Part shown: piece by piece, positions 39,146 to 47,039 of the stretch | How positions within the stretch are numbered: position 1 is the stretch's first letter | Layout of the letters: each line of letters begins with the position of its first letter | Source: Brevibacterium yomogidense | GTDB taxonomy: Bacteria > Actinomycetota > Actinomycetes > Actinomycetales > Brevibacteriaceae | Direction: 5' to 3' | Assembly: GCF_016107685.1 (NCBI RefSeq) | Contig: NZ_JABASY010000002.1 | Location: forward strand, 248,001-312,000 | DNA length: 64,000 bases | Notes under the pieces: model-generated | Seen by the model: the letters and a program-made list of their open reading frames with translations, nothing else | What the model was told of the DNA's origin: nothing | Database searches by the model: none | Position numbers and translations under genes: made by a program

Positions 39146-39174
39146 ACACTAGACGAATCCGTCCGGCCGCGCAA
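39146..39174 (-). promoter_or_regulatory. Promoter of tRNA-Gly
   Basis: On the minus strand TTGCGC (39169-39174) and TAGTGT (39146-39151) are separated by exactly 17 bp, ending 12 bp before the tRNA 5' end. This is the clearest two-element promoter in the window. Confidence 0.7.
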
Positions 39175-39244
39175 AACGACGCCGGTCGGCAGTGCGGGCG
39201 ACTCGCTGGCGTGGGCCGTGGTGCAGAAGGCTCCCCACCTGGGC

Positions 39245-39250
39245 TAGGAT
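39245..39250 (+). promoter_or_regulatory. Candidate -10 of tRNA-Pro
   Basis: TAGGAT lies 10 bp before the tRNA-Pro 5' end. No good -35 was seen. Confidence 0.45.
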
Positions 39251-39260
39251 GACGACGTCA

Positions 39261-39334
39261 CGGGATGTAGCGCAGCTTGGTAGCGCATCTGCTTTGGGAG
39301 CAGAGGGTCGCAGGTTCAAATCCTGTCATCCCGA
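39261..39334 (+). tRNA. tRNA-Pro (anticodon TGG)
   Basis: 74-nt cloverleaf: acceptor CGGGATG with CATCCCG, D arm GCGC/GCGC, anticodon loop TTTGGGA with TGG at 39295-39297, T arm with GGTTCAAATCC. CCA is not encoded. It can read CCA and CCG, and possibly other CCN codons. Confidence 0.95.
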
Positions 39335-39343
39335 CACGACACG

Positions 39344-39384
39344 AAAGGCCCCCTCACCTGCGAAAACAGGTGAGGGGGCCTTTT
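39344..39384 (+). terminator. Intrinsic terminator after tRNA-Pro
   Basis: A 17-bp stem (39344-39360 with the arm at 39367-39384), loop CGAAAA, followed by TTTTCG. It also faces the convergent small membrane protein gene. Confidence 0.85.
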
Positions 39385-39448
39385 CGTCGTCACGTACGCC
39401 GACTGAACCGTCGCTCAGGCCGACTGAGGCGTACTCCTCGGATCCTCT

Positions 39449-39625
39449 CTAGAGGAGGGAGCTGATCACGACGATCGCGATCCCGACGAGGACGAGGACG
39501 ACCCATGTCCAGCCGAACCGCGGCATGTAGTTGTGGCCGTCCTGTGCCCACCACGTGGGGATCCATTTCCGTTCCCTGCGGGACTCGGGGTCATCGTCCC
39601 GGTCGGGTCTCCGGTCGTCGCGCAT
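39449..39625 (-). CDS. Small single-helix membrane protein
   Basis: A 58-aa protein: a charged Asp/Arg-rich N terminus, the segment KWIPTWWAQDGHNYMPRFGW and one C-terminal membrane helix (VVLVLVGIAIVVISSL). ATG 39625 follows GGAGGGCTC. It was found inside a longer minus-strand frame whose upstream part is not coding. No function can be assigned. Confidence 0.55.
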   Translation of the reverse strand: MRDDRRPDRDDDPESRRERKWIPTWWAQDGHNYMPRFGWTWVVLVLVGIAIVVISSLL

Positions 39626-39693
39626 GAGCCCTCCTCTCGGATGGTTGCGTGGCTCGGAGCGGGTCGGAGTGGGACGGGGTGGGTCGGAGTGGG

Positions 39694-39876
39694 TCAGGCC
39701 CTGCTGACGGCGAGCGGCTCCTCCGCCGACATCGTCTCCAGCTGCTCGAGGATCAGGGTGAGGCCGATCGGGTTGTCCGGATGCTCGCGTGCCAGGTCTG
39801 CGACGCGAGCGAGGTGTCCGGCCTGTTCCGTCGGAGTGCCGGCCAGGTAAGCGCTGAACGGGGTGGCGTCTGCCAT
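39694..39876 (-). CDS. Small hypothetical protein, 60 aa
   Basis: A 60-aa soluble peptide starting MADATPFSAYLAGTPTEQ and containing helix-forming ARVADLAREHPDNPIGLTLI. ATG 39876 has GGAAGGGA upstream, which decides this start over the frame opening at 39939. It lies 68 bp upstream of the small membrane protein gene on the same strand and is divergent from the following membrane protein. Function unknown. Confidence 0.5.
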   Translation of the reverse strand: MADATPFSAYLAGTPTEQAGHLARVADLAREHPDNPIGLTLILEQLETMSAEEPLAVSRA

Positions 39877-40054
39877 CGTGTCCCTTCCGTCCTGAGGAGT
39901 CTGCGTCTGCGCGGCCCCCTGAACGGGGATCGCTGTCATGTGCTCGTGGTCTCATGGAAACCTGATCAGCCGCTGGGATTCAAGCTCAGCACCTCATGGT
40001 GGGACAGCCGAATGCCGGACCATCGGTGGGGAGGAGTCTCCTACAGTGGGTTTC

Positions 40055-41311
40055 ATGAACAGTTCCCCGGGGAGGCTGCCGGTGGGGCCTCCGCGCCCGC
40101 CCCGCCCGCGCCGCGGCGCGTCGCCCCTGCGCGACTTCCCCGTCGTCGTCTGGCTGCTGCTGGCGGTCGTCGCTGCCTTCATCCAGCCGGTCCTGCGGGA
40201 GTCCACGTGGGTGATGGTGCACCTGGCGCTCCTGGGCGCGATGACCCACGCGGTGCTGGTGTGGAGCACCTTCTTCGCCCAAGCGCTGCTCAAGACCCCG
40301 GAGTCAGTGGATCCGGCGGCACATCAGACGGTCCGCCTCGCGGTACTGGTGGTGGGGGTCGCCTGCGTCGTCGTCGGCGTCCCGTCAGGGCTGTGGTCCC
40401 TCGTCGTCGTGGGCGCTGTCATCGTCGGGGCCGCCGTCGCCTGGCACGGCGTCGCGATGGCCAGACGGCTGCGCGTCGCCCTGCCCAGCAGGTTCGCGGT
40501 CACCGTCCGCTACTACCTCGCCGCCGCCGTCTGCCTGCCCGTGGGGGCGGTGTTCGGGGTGCTGCTGGCCCGATGGCCCGCCAGTGACCTGTTCGGCCGT
40601 CTGCTCATCGCCCACACCCTCACGATGCTGGTGGGGTGGCTGGGCCTCACGGTCATGGGGACGCTCGTGACGTTCTGGCCGACGATGCTGCGCACCCGTG
40701 TCGACCCCCGCGCAGCCGGACTCGCCCACCAGGCGCTCCCGGTGGTCCTCACCGGGCTGGGGCTCATCATCGTGGGCGCACTCGTGGGTCTGCGCGGCCT
40801 CGCCGTCGCGGGCATGGTCGTGCACCTGGCCGGAGTCCTCTGGTGGGGCCGAGGCCTCATCGGGCCCCTCCGGGCCGCACCGCCCCGTCGTGCCCCCGCG
40901 CTTTTCGCGACCGGCGCGCTCGCGTGGGGTCTCGTCCTGCTCGTGAGCCTCCCACTCCACGTGGCGACCGCGGAATCGTGGGGTGGTGTCGCAGGCGGCT
41001 ATCTGCCGATCACCACCGTCGCCGTCCTCGGGTTCGCCCTCCAGCTGCTCACCGGCGCGCTCTCGCAGCTCATCCCGACCGTGCTGGGCGGCGGTCCCGC
41101 CATCCGCATGGCGGTCGACGCGGAATTCGCCCGCCTCCTCCTGACCCGCTTCATCGTCCTGAACGCCGGTCTGCTGGTGACCCTCCTGCCCGTTCCGCCC
41201 GACGTCCGTCGCGGGGCGATCGGCGCGGCCATGGCGGCGGTCGCACTGCTCATCCCGCTCATCCTGCGCGGAATCTTCGTGGGTGTCCGGGCGAAGCGGG
41301 CACGCGCCTGA
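40055..41311 (+). CDS. Polytopic membrane protein, NnrS/haem-copper-like
   Basis: A 418-aa protein with about 12 membrane helices. Histidines sit inside helices at VMVHLALLGAMTHAVLVW, RLLIAHTLTMLVGWLGL, FQ-free MVVHLAGVLWWG and SLPLHVATAE. Such intramembrane His patterns resemble NnrS and the haem-copper oxidase fold, and similar domains occur fused to nitrite reductase-like copper proteins in actinobacteria. The family is not certain. ATG 40055 lies after a weak GAGGAG; the frame opens earlier at 39938. A small inverted repeat (41319-41332) follows it. Confidence 0.55.
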   Translation: MNSSPGRLPVGPPRPPRPRRGASPLRDFPVVVWLLLAVVAAFIQPVLRESTWVMVHLALLGAMTHAVLVWSTFFAQALLKTPESVDPAAHQTVRLAVLVVGVACVVVGVPSGLWSLVVVGAVIVGAAVAWHGVAMARRLRVALPSRFAVTVRYYLAAAVCLPVGAVFGVLLARWPASDLFGRLLIAHTLTMLVGWLGLTVMGTLVTFWPTMLRTRVDPRAAGLAHQALPVVLTGLGLIIVGALVGLRGLAVAGMVVHLAGVLWWGRGLIGPLRAAPPRRAPALFATGALAWGLVLLVSLPLHVATAESWGGVAGGYLPITTVAVLGFALQLLTGALSQLIPTVLGGGPAIRMAVDAEFARLLLTRFIVLNAGLLVTLLPVPPDVRRGAIGAAMAAVALLIPLILRGIFVGVRAKRARA

Positions 41312-41351
41312 ATCTTTATCGCGAAAGCGCGAAAAAGACGCCGGGACCGGC

Positions 41352-41357
41352 TAGTAT
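41352..41357 (+). promoter_or_regulatory. Candidate -10 of the NCS1 permease operon
   Basis: TAGTAT lies 43 bp before the GTG at 41401 in the 89-bp gap. The gap also contains a short inverted repeat, TCGC-6-GCGA at about 41319-41332, which could be an operator or part of a terminator. Confidence 0.4.
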
Positions 41358-41400
41358 CAAGCGCAGCCCACCCCACCGGACGAAAGAAGAGGAGGCGACT

Positions 41401-42897
41401 GTGTCGGATCCCGTCGTGAACCTTGCCGATCCCGCCGTGCGTGCCGCACCCTCCGCCGCGGCACCCGCACTCATCGAGCGCGCGGGCATCGAGATCATCG
41501 GGGAGGCCGAGCGCACCGCGAAGCCCCACCACCTCTTCTGGCCGTGGTTCGCGGCGAACGTGTCCGTGTTCGGAATGAGCTACGGCTCGTGGGTCCTGGA
41601 CTTCGGCATCTCGTTCCTCCAGGCGACCGCCGTCGCGCTCGTGGGGATCGTCGTGTCGTTCGGACTCTGCGGGCTCATCGCGATCGCGGGCAAGCGGGGG
41701 AGCGCGCCCACGATGATCCTGTCGCGCGCGGCTTTCGGCGTGCACGGTCAGAAGCTGCCGGGCATCGTCTCCTGGCTCACCTCCATCGGGTGGGAGACGA
41801 TGCTCGCGATCTCCGCGGTGCTCGCCACGGCCACCGTCTTCTCCGCCCTGGGGCTCGCCTCCGGCCGCGGGGTGCTCGTCATCGCGGCCGTCGTCATCGC
41901 GGCCCTCATCGTCGCCGCCTCCGTGCTGGGCTACCACACGATCATGAAGCTCCAGTCGGTCCTCACGTGGCTCACCGGCGCGATGACGATCGGCTTCATG
42001 ATCCTCACGGTGCCGCAGATCGACATGTCCGCCGTCCTCGAACAGCCGTCCGGGTCCCTCCAGCAGGTCATCGGCGCGCTCGTCATGGTGATGACCGGGT
42101 TCGGCCTGGGCTGGATCAACATCGCCGCCGATTGGTCCCGCTACCAGCGCCGCGACACCCCGGACGGGAAGATCGTCCTCTGGAACACGATCGGCGGATC
42201 CGCCGCACCCGCGATCCTCGTCGTCTTCGGTCTGCTGCTCGCCGGCTCCGACGAGGGTCTCCGCGCGGCCGTCGGAGACGACCCCGTCGGTGCGCTCGCC
42301 TCCATCCTGCCCCTGTGGGCGCTCCTGCCGTTCCTCGTCACCGCCGTGCTCGCGCTGGTGTCCGGCGCCGTGCTCGGCATCTACTCGTCGGGGCTGACCC
42401 TGCTGAGCCTGGGGATCGACATCCCCCGCCCGTTGGCCGCCGCGATCGACGGCGTGATCCTCACCGTCGCGACGATCTGGGTCGTGTTCTTCGCCCAGTC
42501 GTTCATCGGTCCCTTCCAGTCCTTCCTCATCACGCTGGGGGTGCCGCTGGCCTCGTGGGCCGGCATCCTCATCGCGGACGTGCTGGCGCGGCGCCGGCCC
42601 TACGACGAGGCCGCGCTCTTCGACGCGACCGGCCGGTACGGATCCGTGGACTGGGCCGCGGTCACGACGATGGTCGTCGCCTCCGTGATCGGCTGGGGTC
42701 TGGTCGTCAACGGCTTCGCGGACGACGCCGCGTGGAACAACTGGCAGGGCTACCTGCTGGGTCCGCTGGGCGGTCACGACGGCGCCTGGGCAGCTGCGAA
42801 CCTGGGCGTCCTCGTCGCGCTCGTCCTGTCCTTCGTCGTCACCTGGTTCGTCCGCCGGCGGACCATTCGCACGCAGGAGGAGGTGGCTGTCCCATGA
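41401..42897 (+). CDS. NCS1 family nucleobase permease (purine/cytosine type)
   Basis: A 498-aa transporter with 12 membrane helices of the nucleobase:cation symporter-1 family. The family start FWPWFAANVSVFGMSYGSW and the middle GLGWINIAADWSRYQ segment (NxxAD-SRY) are clear. Substrates of the family include cytosine, purines, allantoin and hydantoins; the specific one cannot be chosen. GTG 41401 follows AAGAGGAGG. The stop overlaps the ATG of a cysteine hydrolase, suggesting uptake followed by hydrolysis of a common compound. Confidence 0.88.
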   Translation: MSDPVVNLADPAVRAAPSAAAPALIERAGIEIIGEAERTAKPHHLFWPWFAANVSVFGMSYGSWVLDFGISFLQATAVALVGIVVSFGLCGLIAIAGKRGSAPTMILSRAAFGVHGQKLPGIVSWLTSIGWETMLAISAVLATATVFSALGLASGRGVLVIAAVVIAALIVAASVLGYHTIMKLQSVLTWLTGAMTIGFMILTVPQIDMSAVLEQPSGSLQQVIGALVMVMTGFGLGWINIAADWSRYQRRDTPDGKIVLWNTIGGSAAPAILVVFGLLLAGSDEGLRAAVGDDPVGALASILPLWALLPFLVTAVLALVSGAVLGIYSSGLTLLSLGIDIPRPLAAAIDGVILTVATIWVVFFAQSFIGPFQSFLITLGVPLASWAGILIADVLARRRPYDEAALFDATGRYGSVDWAAVTTMVVASVIGWGLVVNGFADDAAWNNWQGYLLGPLGGHDGAWAAANLGVLVALVLSFVVTWFVRRRTIRTQEEVAVP

Positions 42898-43523
42898 CGA
42901 GCCCCACTGCCGCCGGATTCCCGGACCCTACTGCCGCCGAGGCGGCGTGGCTGGTGGTCATCGACCCGCAGGCGATTTTCGCCGACCCCTCCTCGGACTG
43001 GGCGTCGCCGGAGTTCGACGCCGCGATGAGCGCGATCGAGCGCATCGCCCCGCACTTCGGCGACCGGGTCCTCGTGACGCGGTGGCTGCCGACCGCACCG
43101 CGGGCGGTCGAACCGCGGGAGGGCTCACCGGCCCGCACGGCGTCGACCCGCCCCACCTCATGGGACCCGTACTTCGCGGCCTGGCCGTTCGCGGACCGTC
43201 CGGCGGACGATCCGCTGTTCGATCTGGTGCCGCGCGCGCAGACCCTTGCCGCGCGCCCGACGATCGACGTGCCGACGTTCGGGAAGTGGACCGAGGCTCT
43301 GCGGTCGGTGACGGGCGAGGCTCCGCGGCTCGTGCTCACGGGGGTGTCGACGGACTGCTGCGTCATCGCAACCGCCCTTGCCGCCGCTGATGCGGGGGCG
43401 CACGTCCGGGTCGTCGAGGACGCCTGCGCGGGATCGACGCCCGCGGACGGGGCGGCCGCGCTGCGCGTGATGGGTCTGTTCGCCCCGCAGATCCGCCTGT
43501 GCTCCGCTGACGATCTCGTCTAG
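42894..43523 (+). CDS. Isochorismatase-family cysteine hydrolase
   Basis: A 209-aa protein of the isochorismatase-like hydrolase fold. The catalytic triad is visible: Asp24 in VVIDPQ, Lys131 in TFGKWTEAL and Cys156 in GVSTDCCVIAT. Members cut amides such as nicotinamide, ureidoacrylate or N-carbamoylsarcosine. It starts in a 4-base overlap with the NCS1 permease, so the transported compound is likely related to its substrate; which one is not known. No regulator of this pair is visible. Confidence 0.85.
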   Translation: MTSPTAAGFPDPTAAEAAWLVVIDPQAIFADPSSDWASPEFDAAMSAIERIAPHFGDRVLVTRWLPTAPRAVEPREGSPARTASTRPTSWDPYFAAWPFADRPADDPLFDLVPRAQTLAARPTIDVPTFGKWTEALRSVTGEAPRLVLTGVSTDCCVIATALAAADAGAHVRVVEDACAGSTPADGAAALRVMGLFAPQIRLCSADDLV

Positions 43524-43642
43524 CCGCAGGTGAGGCCTCTGGCGATCCACGACCTTTTTCCGATCGGCCGCCCTGTGCGCGCGCGGTCCGTTGTACGCTC
43601 GAGGAACATACGAACCGGTAACGGAAACGAGGCGAGTGAGCT

Positions 43643-44569
43643 GTGAACACGTCCCGCGGAACCGCAGCAGCTGCGGTCCTGACCACACTCCTCACACTGG
43701 GCGCCTGCGGGGGTGGTGATCCCCTGTCCGGAGGTGACGGATCCGGTGGGGACGGCCCACTCGTGGTCTCCAGTGCGAACTTCACGGAATCGGAGATCAT
43801 CGGCAACCTCTACGCCCAGGCGCTCGACGCCGCGGGTGTGGAGGTGGAGACCCAGTTCAACATCGGATCCCGTGAGGCCTACATCCCGGCGCTGTCCGAC
43901 GGCTCCATCGACGTGATCCCCGAGTACACGGGGAACCTGCTCCTCTTCTTCGACGAAGACGCGGACGTGTCCAGCCCAGACGCGATCGCGGAGGGTCTGC
44001 CCGCAGCGCTCGCAGACGAGGGGCTCGAGGGGCTCCAGCCGGCCGAGGCGGAGAACAAGGACGCGGTCGTCGTCACGACGGAGACCGCTGAGGAATGGGA
44101 CCTCACCGACATCGGGGACCTCGCCGACCACAACGACGAGCTCACGGTGGCGGGGCCACCCGAATTCGCCGAACGCGCCGTCGGCCTCCCGGGTCTCGAG
44201 AAGACCTACGGGATCACGGCGAGCTCATTCGATCCGATCGCGGACGGCGGCGGACCCGCGACGGTCTCCGCTCTGGTCGACGGCGACGTGCGCGCTGCGA
44301 ACATCTTCACGACGAACCCGGCGATCGAGTCGGAGGACCTGGTCGTCCTCGAGGACCCGGAAGGCCACTTCGCAGCCCAGAACGTCGTACCCGTCGTCCG
44401 TGAGGACCGTCTGTCCGACGAAGCGCAGGCAGCACTCGACGCAGTCTCCGCAGAACTCACGACCGACGACCTCATCGCGCTCAATCTGCGCGTGTCCGGT
44501 GACGAGAAGGCGGAGCCCGCCACGGCCGCCGCCGACTGGCTGGAAGACAAGGGACTCGCCGGGTCATGA
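43643..44569 (+). CDS. Osmoprotectant ABC transporter, substrate-binding lipoprotein
   Basis: A 308-aa OpuAC/ProX-like protein that captures glycine betaine, choline or related solutes outside the membrane. The signal peptide ends at a lipobox LTLGAC with Cys22. Family segments are SANFTESEIIGNLYAQAL, REAYIPALSDGSIDVIPEYTGNL and the C-terminal TTDDLIALNLRV. GTG 43643 follows GAGGCGAG. The next three genes complete the transporter with 4-base overlaps throughout. The 119-bp gap before it has a possible -10 (TACGCT, 43594-43599). Confidence 0.9.
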   Translation: MNTSRGTAAAAVLTTLLTLGACGGGDPLSGGDGSGGDGPLVVSSANFTESEIIGNLYAQALDAAGVEVETQFNIGSREAYIPALSDGSIDVIPEYTGNLLLFFDEDADVSSPDAIAEGLPAALADEGLEGLQPAEAENKDAVVVTTETAEEWDLTDIGDLADHNDELTVAGPPEFAERAVGLPGLEKTYGITASSFDPIADGGGPATVSALVDGDVRAANIFTTNPAIESEDLVVLEDPEGHFAAQNVVPVVREDRLSDEAQAALDAVSAELTTDDLIALNLRVSGDEKAEPATAAADWLEDKGLAGS

Positions 44570-45618
44570 TCGAATTCGAGGGAGTCTCGAAGACCTACCC
44601 CGACGGCACGGCAGCGGTCGACGGGCTCGATCTGAGGATCGACTCGGGGTCCCTCACGGTGTTCGTGGGCCCCAGCGGCTGTGGGAAGACGACCTCGATG
44701 CGGATGATCAACCGCATGGTCGAACCGACGGCGGGACGGATCCTCATGGACGGGCAGGACACCGCGCAGATCCCCACGGTGAAGCTGCGGCAGTCCATGG
44801 GCTATGTCCTGCAGGGTGCGGGACTGTTCCCGCACCGGACGGCGATCGACAACGTCGCCACCACCCTGCGGCTGGCCGGCGCATCGAAGGCGGACGCACG
44901 GCGGCGCGCGGGGGACGCGCTGCGGCTGGTCCGGCTGCGGCCGGAGCTCGACGACCGCTTCCCCTCGCAGCTGTCCGGCGGGCAGCAGCAGCGGGTGGGC
45001 GTCGCCCGCGCACTCGTCGCCGACCCTCCGGTCCTCCTCATGGACGAGCCGTTCTCCGCCGTGGACCCGGTGGTGCGGGCAGAGCTCCAGGGGGAGCTGC
45101 TGCGCCTCCGGGGCACACTGTCCCAGACGATCGTGTTCGTCACGCACGACATCGACGAGGCGCTGCTCCTGGGCGACCGCATCGTCGTGTTCGGCCCCGG
45201 TGGGACGGTCCACCAGTGCGCGGAGCCGCAGACCATCCTCGAACGTCCCGCAGACGCATTCGTCGCGCAGATGGTGGGCCGGGACCGCGGATTCCGGGCC
45301 CTGGGCTTCCACGTGGAGGATCTTCCCGTCCTGCCACTGGGCGACCCGGGCGCGGACGGCGCTCTCGAGGTCCCCGGCGGATCGTGGCGGCTCACGGTGG
45401 ACGATGCGGGGCGTCCGCTCACGTGGGAGAACGGCGTGACGCGGACACCTGCAGGCGACGGGCACGCTGCGGGTTCGAGCCTGCGATCCGCACTCGATGC
45501 CGCACTGTCCTCACCCGCCGGCACCGCCGCCGTGGTCGACGATGCGGGACGCGTGGTCGGCTGGCTCCAGCGCAGCGCAGTCCTGACGGCGCTCGAGGCA
45601 CCGGCGGGCCGTCCATGA
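44566..45618 (+). CDS. Osmoprotectant ABC transporter, ATPase
   Basis: A 350-aa OpuCA/ProV-like ATPase. Walker A is GPSGCGKTT, the Q loop is in MGYVLQGAGLFPHRT, the signature LSGGQQQRVG, Walker B LLMDEP and the H loop FVTHDIDEAL. The C-terminal 100 residues resemble a reduced CBS pair (RLTVDDAGRPL and AVVDDAGRVVGWLQR), the region that senses ionic strength in OpuA. Overlaps both neighbours by 4 bases. Confidence 0.92.
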   Translation: MIEFEGVSKTYPDGTAAVDGLDLRIDSGSLTVFVGPSGCGKTTSMRMINRMVEPTAGRILMDGQDTAQIPTVKLRQSMGYVLQGAGLFPHRTAIDNVATTLRLAGASKADARRRAGDALRLVRLRPELDDRFPSQLSGGQQQRVGVARALVADPPVLLMDEPFSAVDPVVRAELQGELLRLRGTLSQTIVFVTHDIDEALLLGDRIVVFGPGGTVHQCAEPQTILERPADAFVAQMVGRDRGFRALGFHVEDLPVLPLGDPGADGALEVPGGSWRLTVDDAGRPLTWENGVTRTPAGDGHAAGSSLRSALDAALSSPAGTAAVVDDAGRVVGWLQRSAVLTALEAPAGRP

Positions 45619-46262
45619 ACTGGATGTTCGCGAACCCCGACGAGTTCGCGGCCCTCTTCGCGGAGCACACGGCACTGTCCCTGCTCCCCACCCTCATCGG
45701 CCTGGTGGCCGCGGTACCGCTCGGTGCAGCGCTGCGCGGGCTGCCGCGTGCGCGCGCGATCGCAGTCGTCGTCGCGGGCATCGTCTTCACGATCCCGTCG
45801 CTGGCGCTCTTCGTCGTCATCCCCGGCCTCATCGGCACTCGCATCCTCGACCCTGTGAACGTCGTCATCGCGCTCAGCATGTATTCGCTGGCACTGCTCG
45901 TCCGCTCCGTGCTCGACGCACTCGACGGCGTGCCGCCGGCGGTGCGGGACGCCGCGCGGGCGATGGGATACTCCTCGCTGCGCCGCATCGTCGCCGTCGA
46001 CCTCCCCGTCGCCGTCCCGGTGCTCGTCCCCGCGCTCCGCGTGGTCGCCGTCACCAACGTGTCGCTCGTGTCCGTGGGCGCCGTCATCGGCATCGGGGGA
46101 CTGGGCCGCCTCTTCACCGCCGGCTACCAGCGCAGCTACCCGGATCAGATCGTCGCGGGGATCATCGGCACGGTCGTCCTCGCGCTGCTCATCGACCGGC
46201 TCCTCGCGCTCGCCGGGTGGTCGCTCACCCGGTGGCAGCGGGTCACGGAGGCGGCCGCATGA
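45615..46262 (+). CDS. Osmoprotectant ABC transporter, permease 1
   Basis: A 215-aa BPD-type permease with five to six membrane helices and the EAA-like coupling loop in VRDAARAMGYSSLRRIVAVDLP. It pairs with the next gene as a heterodimeric channel. ATG 45615 overlaps the ATPase stop, and its own stop overlaps the next ATG. The frame is open upstream only as a shadow of the ATPase gene. Confidence 0.9.
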   Translation: MNWMFANPDEFAALFAEHTALSLLPTLIGLVAAVPLGAALRGLPRARAIAVVVAGIVFTIPSLALFVVIPGLIGTRILDPVNVVIALSMYSLALLVRSVLDALDGVPPAVRDAARAMGYSSLRRIVAVDLPVAVPVLVPALRVVAVTNVSLVSVGAVIGIGGLGRLFTAGYQRSYPDQIVAGIIGTVVLALLIDRLLALAGWSLTRWQRVTEAAA

Positions 46263-46912
46263 TCGACACGGCGACCGTCCTGCTGCGGGTCCTCGAGCAC
46301 CTCGGCTACTCCGGGCTGGCGCTCGGCATCGCGGCGCTCATCGCGGTCCCACTGGGGCTCTACATCGGCCACACCGGGCGGGGGAGCTGGATGATCGCGG
46401 GGGCGAACGCGCTGCGTGCCCTGCCGAGCCTGGGCCTCATGACCCTGCTGGTCCTCCTCATCGGCGCGGGAGTCGTCCCGCCGACGATCGCCCTCGTGAT
46501 CCTCGCGGTCCCGCCGATCCTGTCGAACACGGCAGCAGGGATCTCGGTCGCGGATCCCGCTGCTGTGGACGCGGCGCGGGCGATGGGGATGACGGACCGG
46601 CAGCTGCTCCGTCAGGTCGAGCTGCCGATCGCACTCCCGCTCGTCGTGAGCGGGTTCCGGGCGGCGGTGCTGCAGGTCGTCGCGACGGCGACGATCGCCG
46701 CGTTCGTCAACCTGGGCGGCATCGGCCGCTTCATCTTCGACGGGCTCGCTCTCTACGATTACGGCCGTGTCGTGCTGGGCGCCGTGCTCGTCGCCGCGGT
46801 CGCCCTGGCCCTCGATGGAGCACTGGCACTCGTCGCACGCGCCGTGACCCCGGGACGTGTGGGGCGCACGCGTACACGACCTGATTCTGCAAATGAACGC
46901 GTCGGTGAGTAA
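46259..46912 (+). CDS. Osmoprotectant ABC transporter, permease 2
   Basis: A 217-aa permease with five to six membrane helices and the EAA-like loop AVDAARAMGMTDRQLLRQVELP. It is clearly related to permease 1, as in OpuC systems with two different channel subunits. The last residues (RTRTRPDSANERVGE) run into a TAATAT promoter element for tig. Confidence 0.9.
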   Translation: MIDTATVLLRVLEHLGYSGLALGIAALIAVPLGLYIGHTGRGSWMIAGANALRALPSLGLMTLLVLLIGAGVVPPTIALVILAVPPILSNTAAGISVADPAAVDAARAMGMTDRQLLRQVELPIALPLVVSGFRAAVLQVVATATIAAFVNLGGIGRFIFDGLALYDYGRVVLGAVLVAAVALALDGALALVARAVTPGRVGRTRTRPDSANERVGE

Positions 46913-46915
46913 TAT
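46910..46915 (+). promoter_or_regulatory. Candidate -10 of tig
   Basis: TAATAT overlaps the stop of the preceding permease gene, 124 bp before the tig GTG. It is unusually A/T-rich for this genome. No strong -35 was seen; TTCTGC (46885-46890) is 19 bp upstream. Confidence 0.45.
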
Positions 46916-47039
46916 TGCGGACGATGTGCGGTCGAGACCTGTGCGACCGCAGATGCACCAGCACGTGACCGTCCGCTCCGCACCCTGCTGCACGGCCCGG
47001 CCGTGCTCCGAAAGCGCAGCAGACAACGAGAGGGATACT

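Noticed and set aside
39335..46912. A genomic island with integrase at the tRNA-Pro end
   Set aside because: No integrase, transposase or repeated tRNA end was found, and gene content is of ordinary type.
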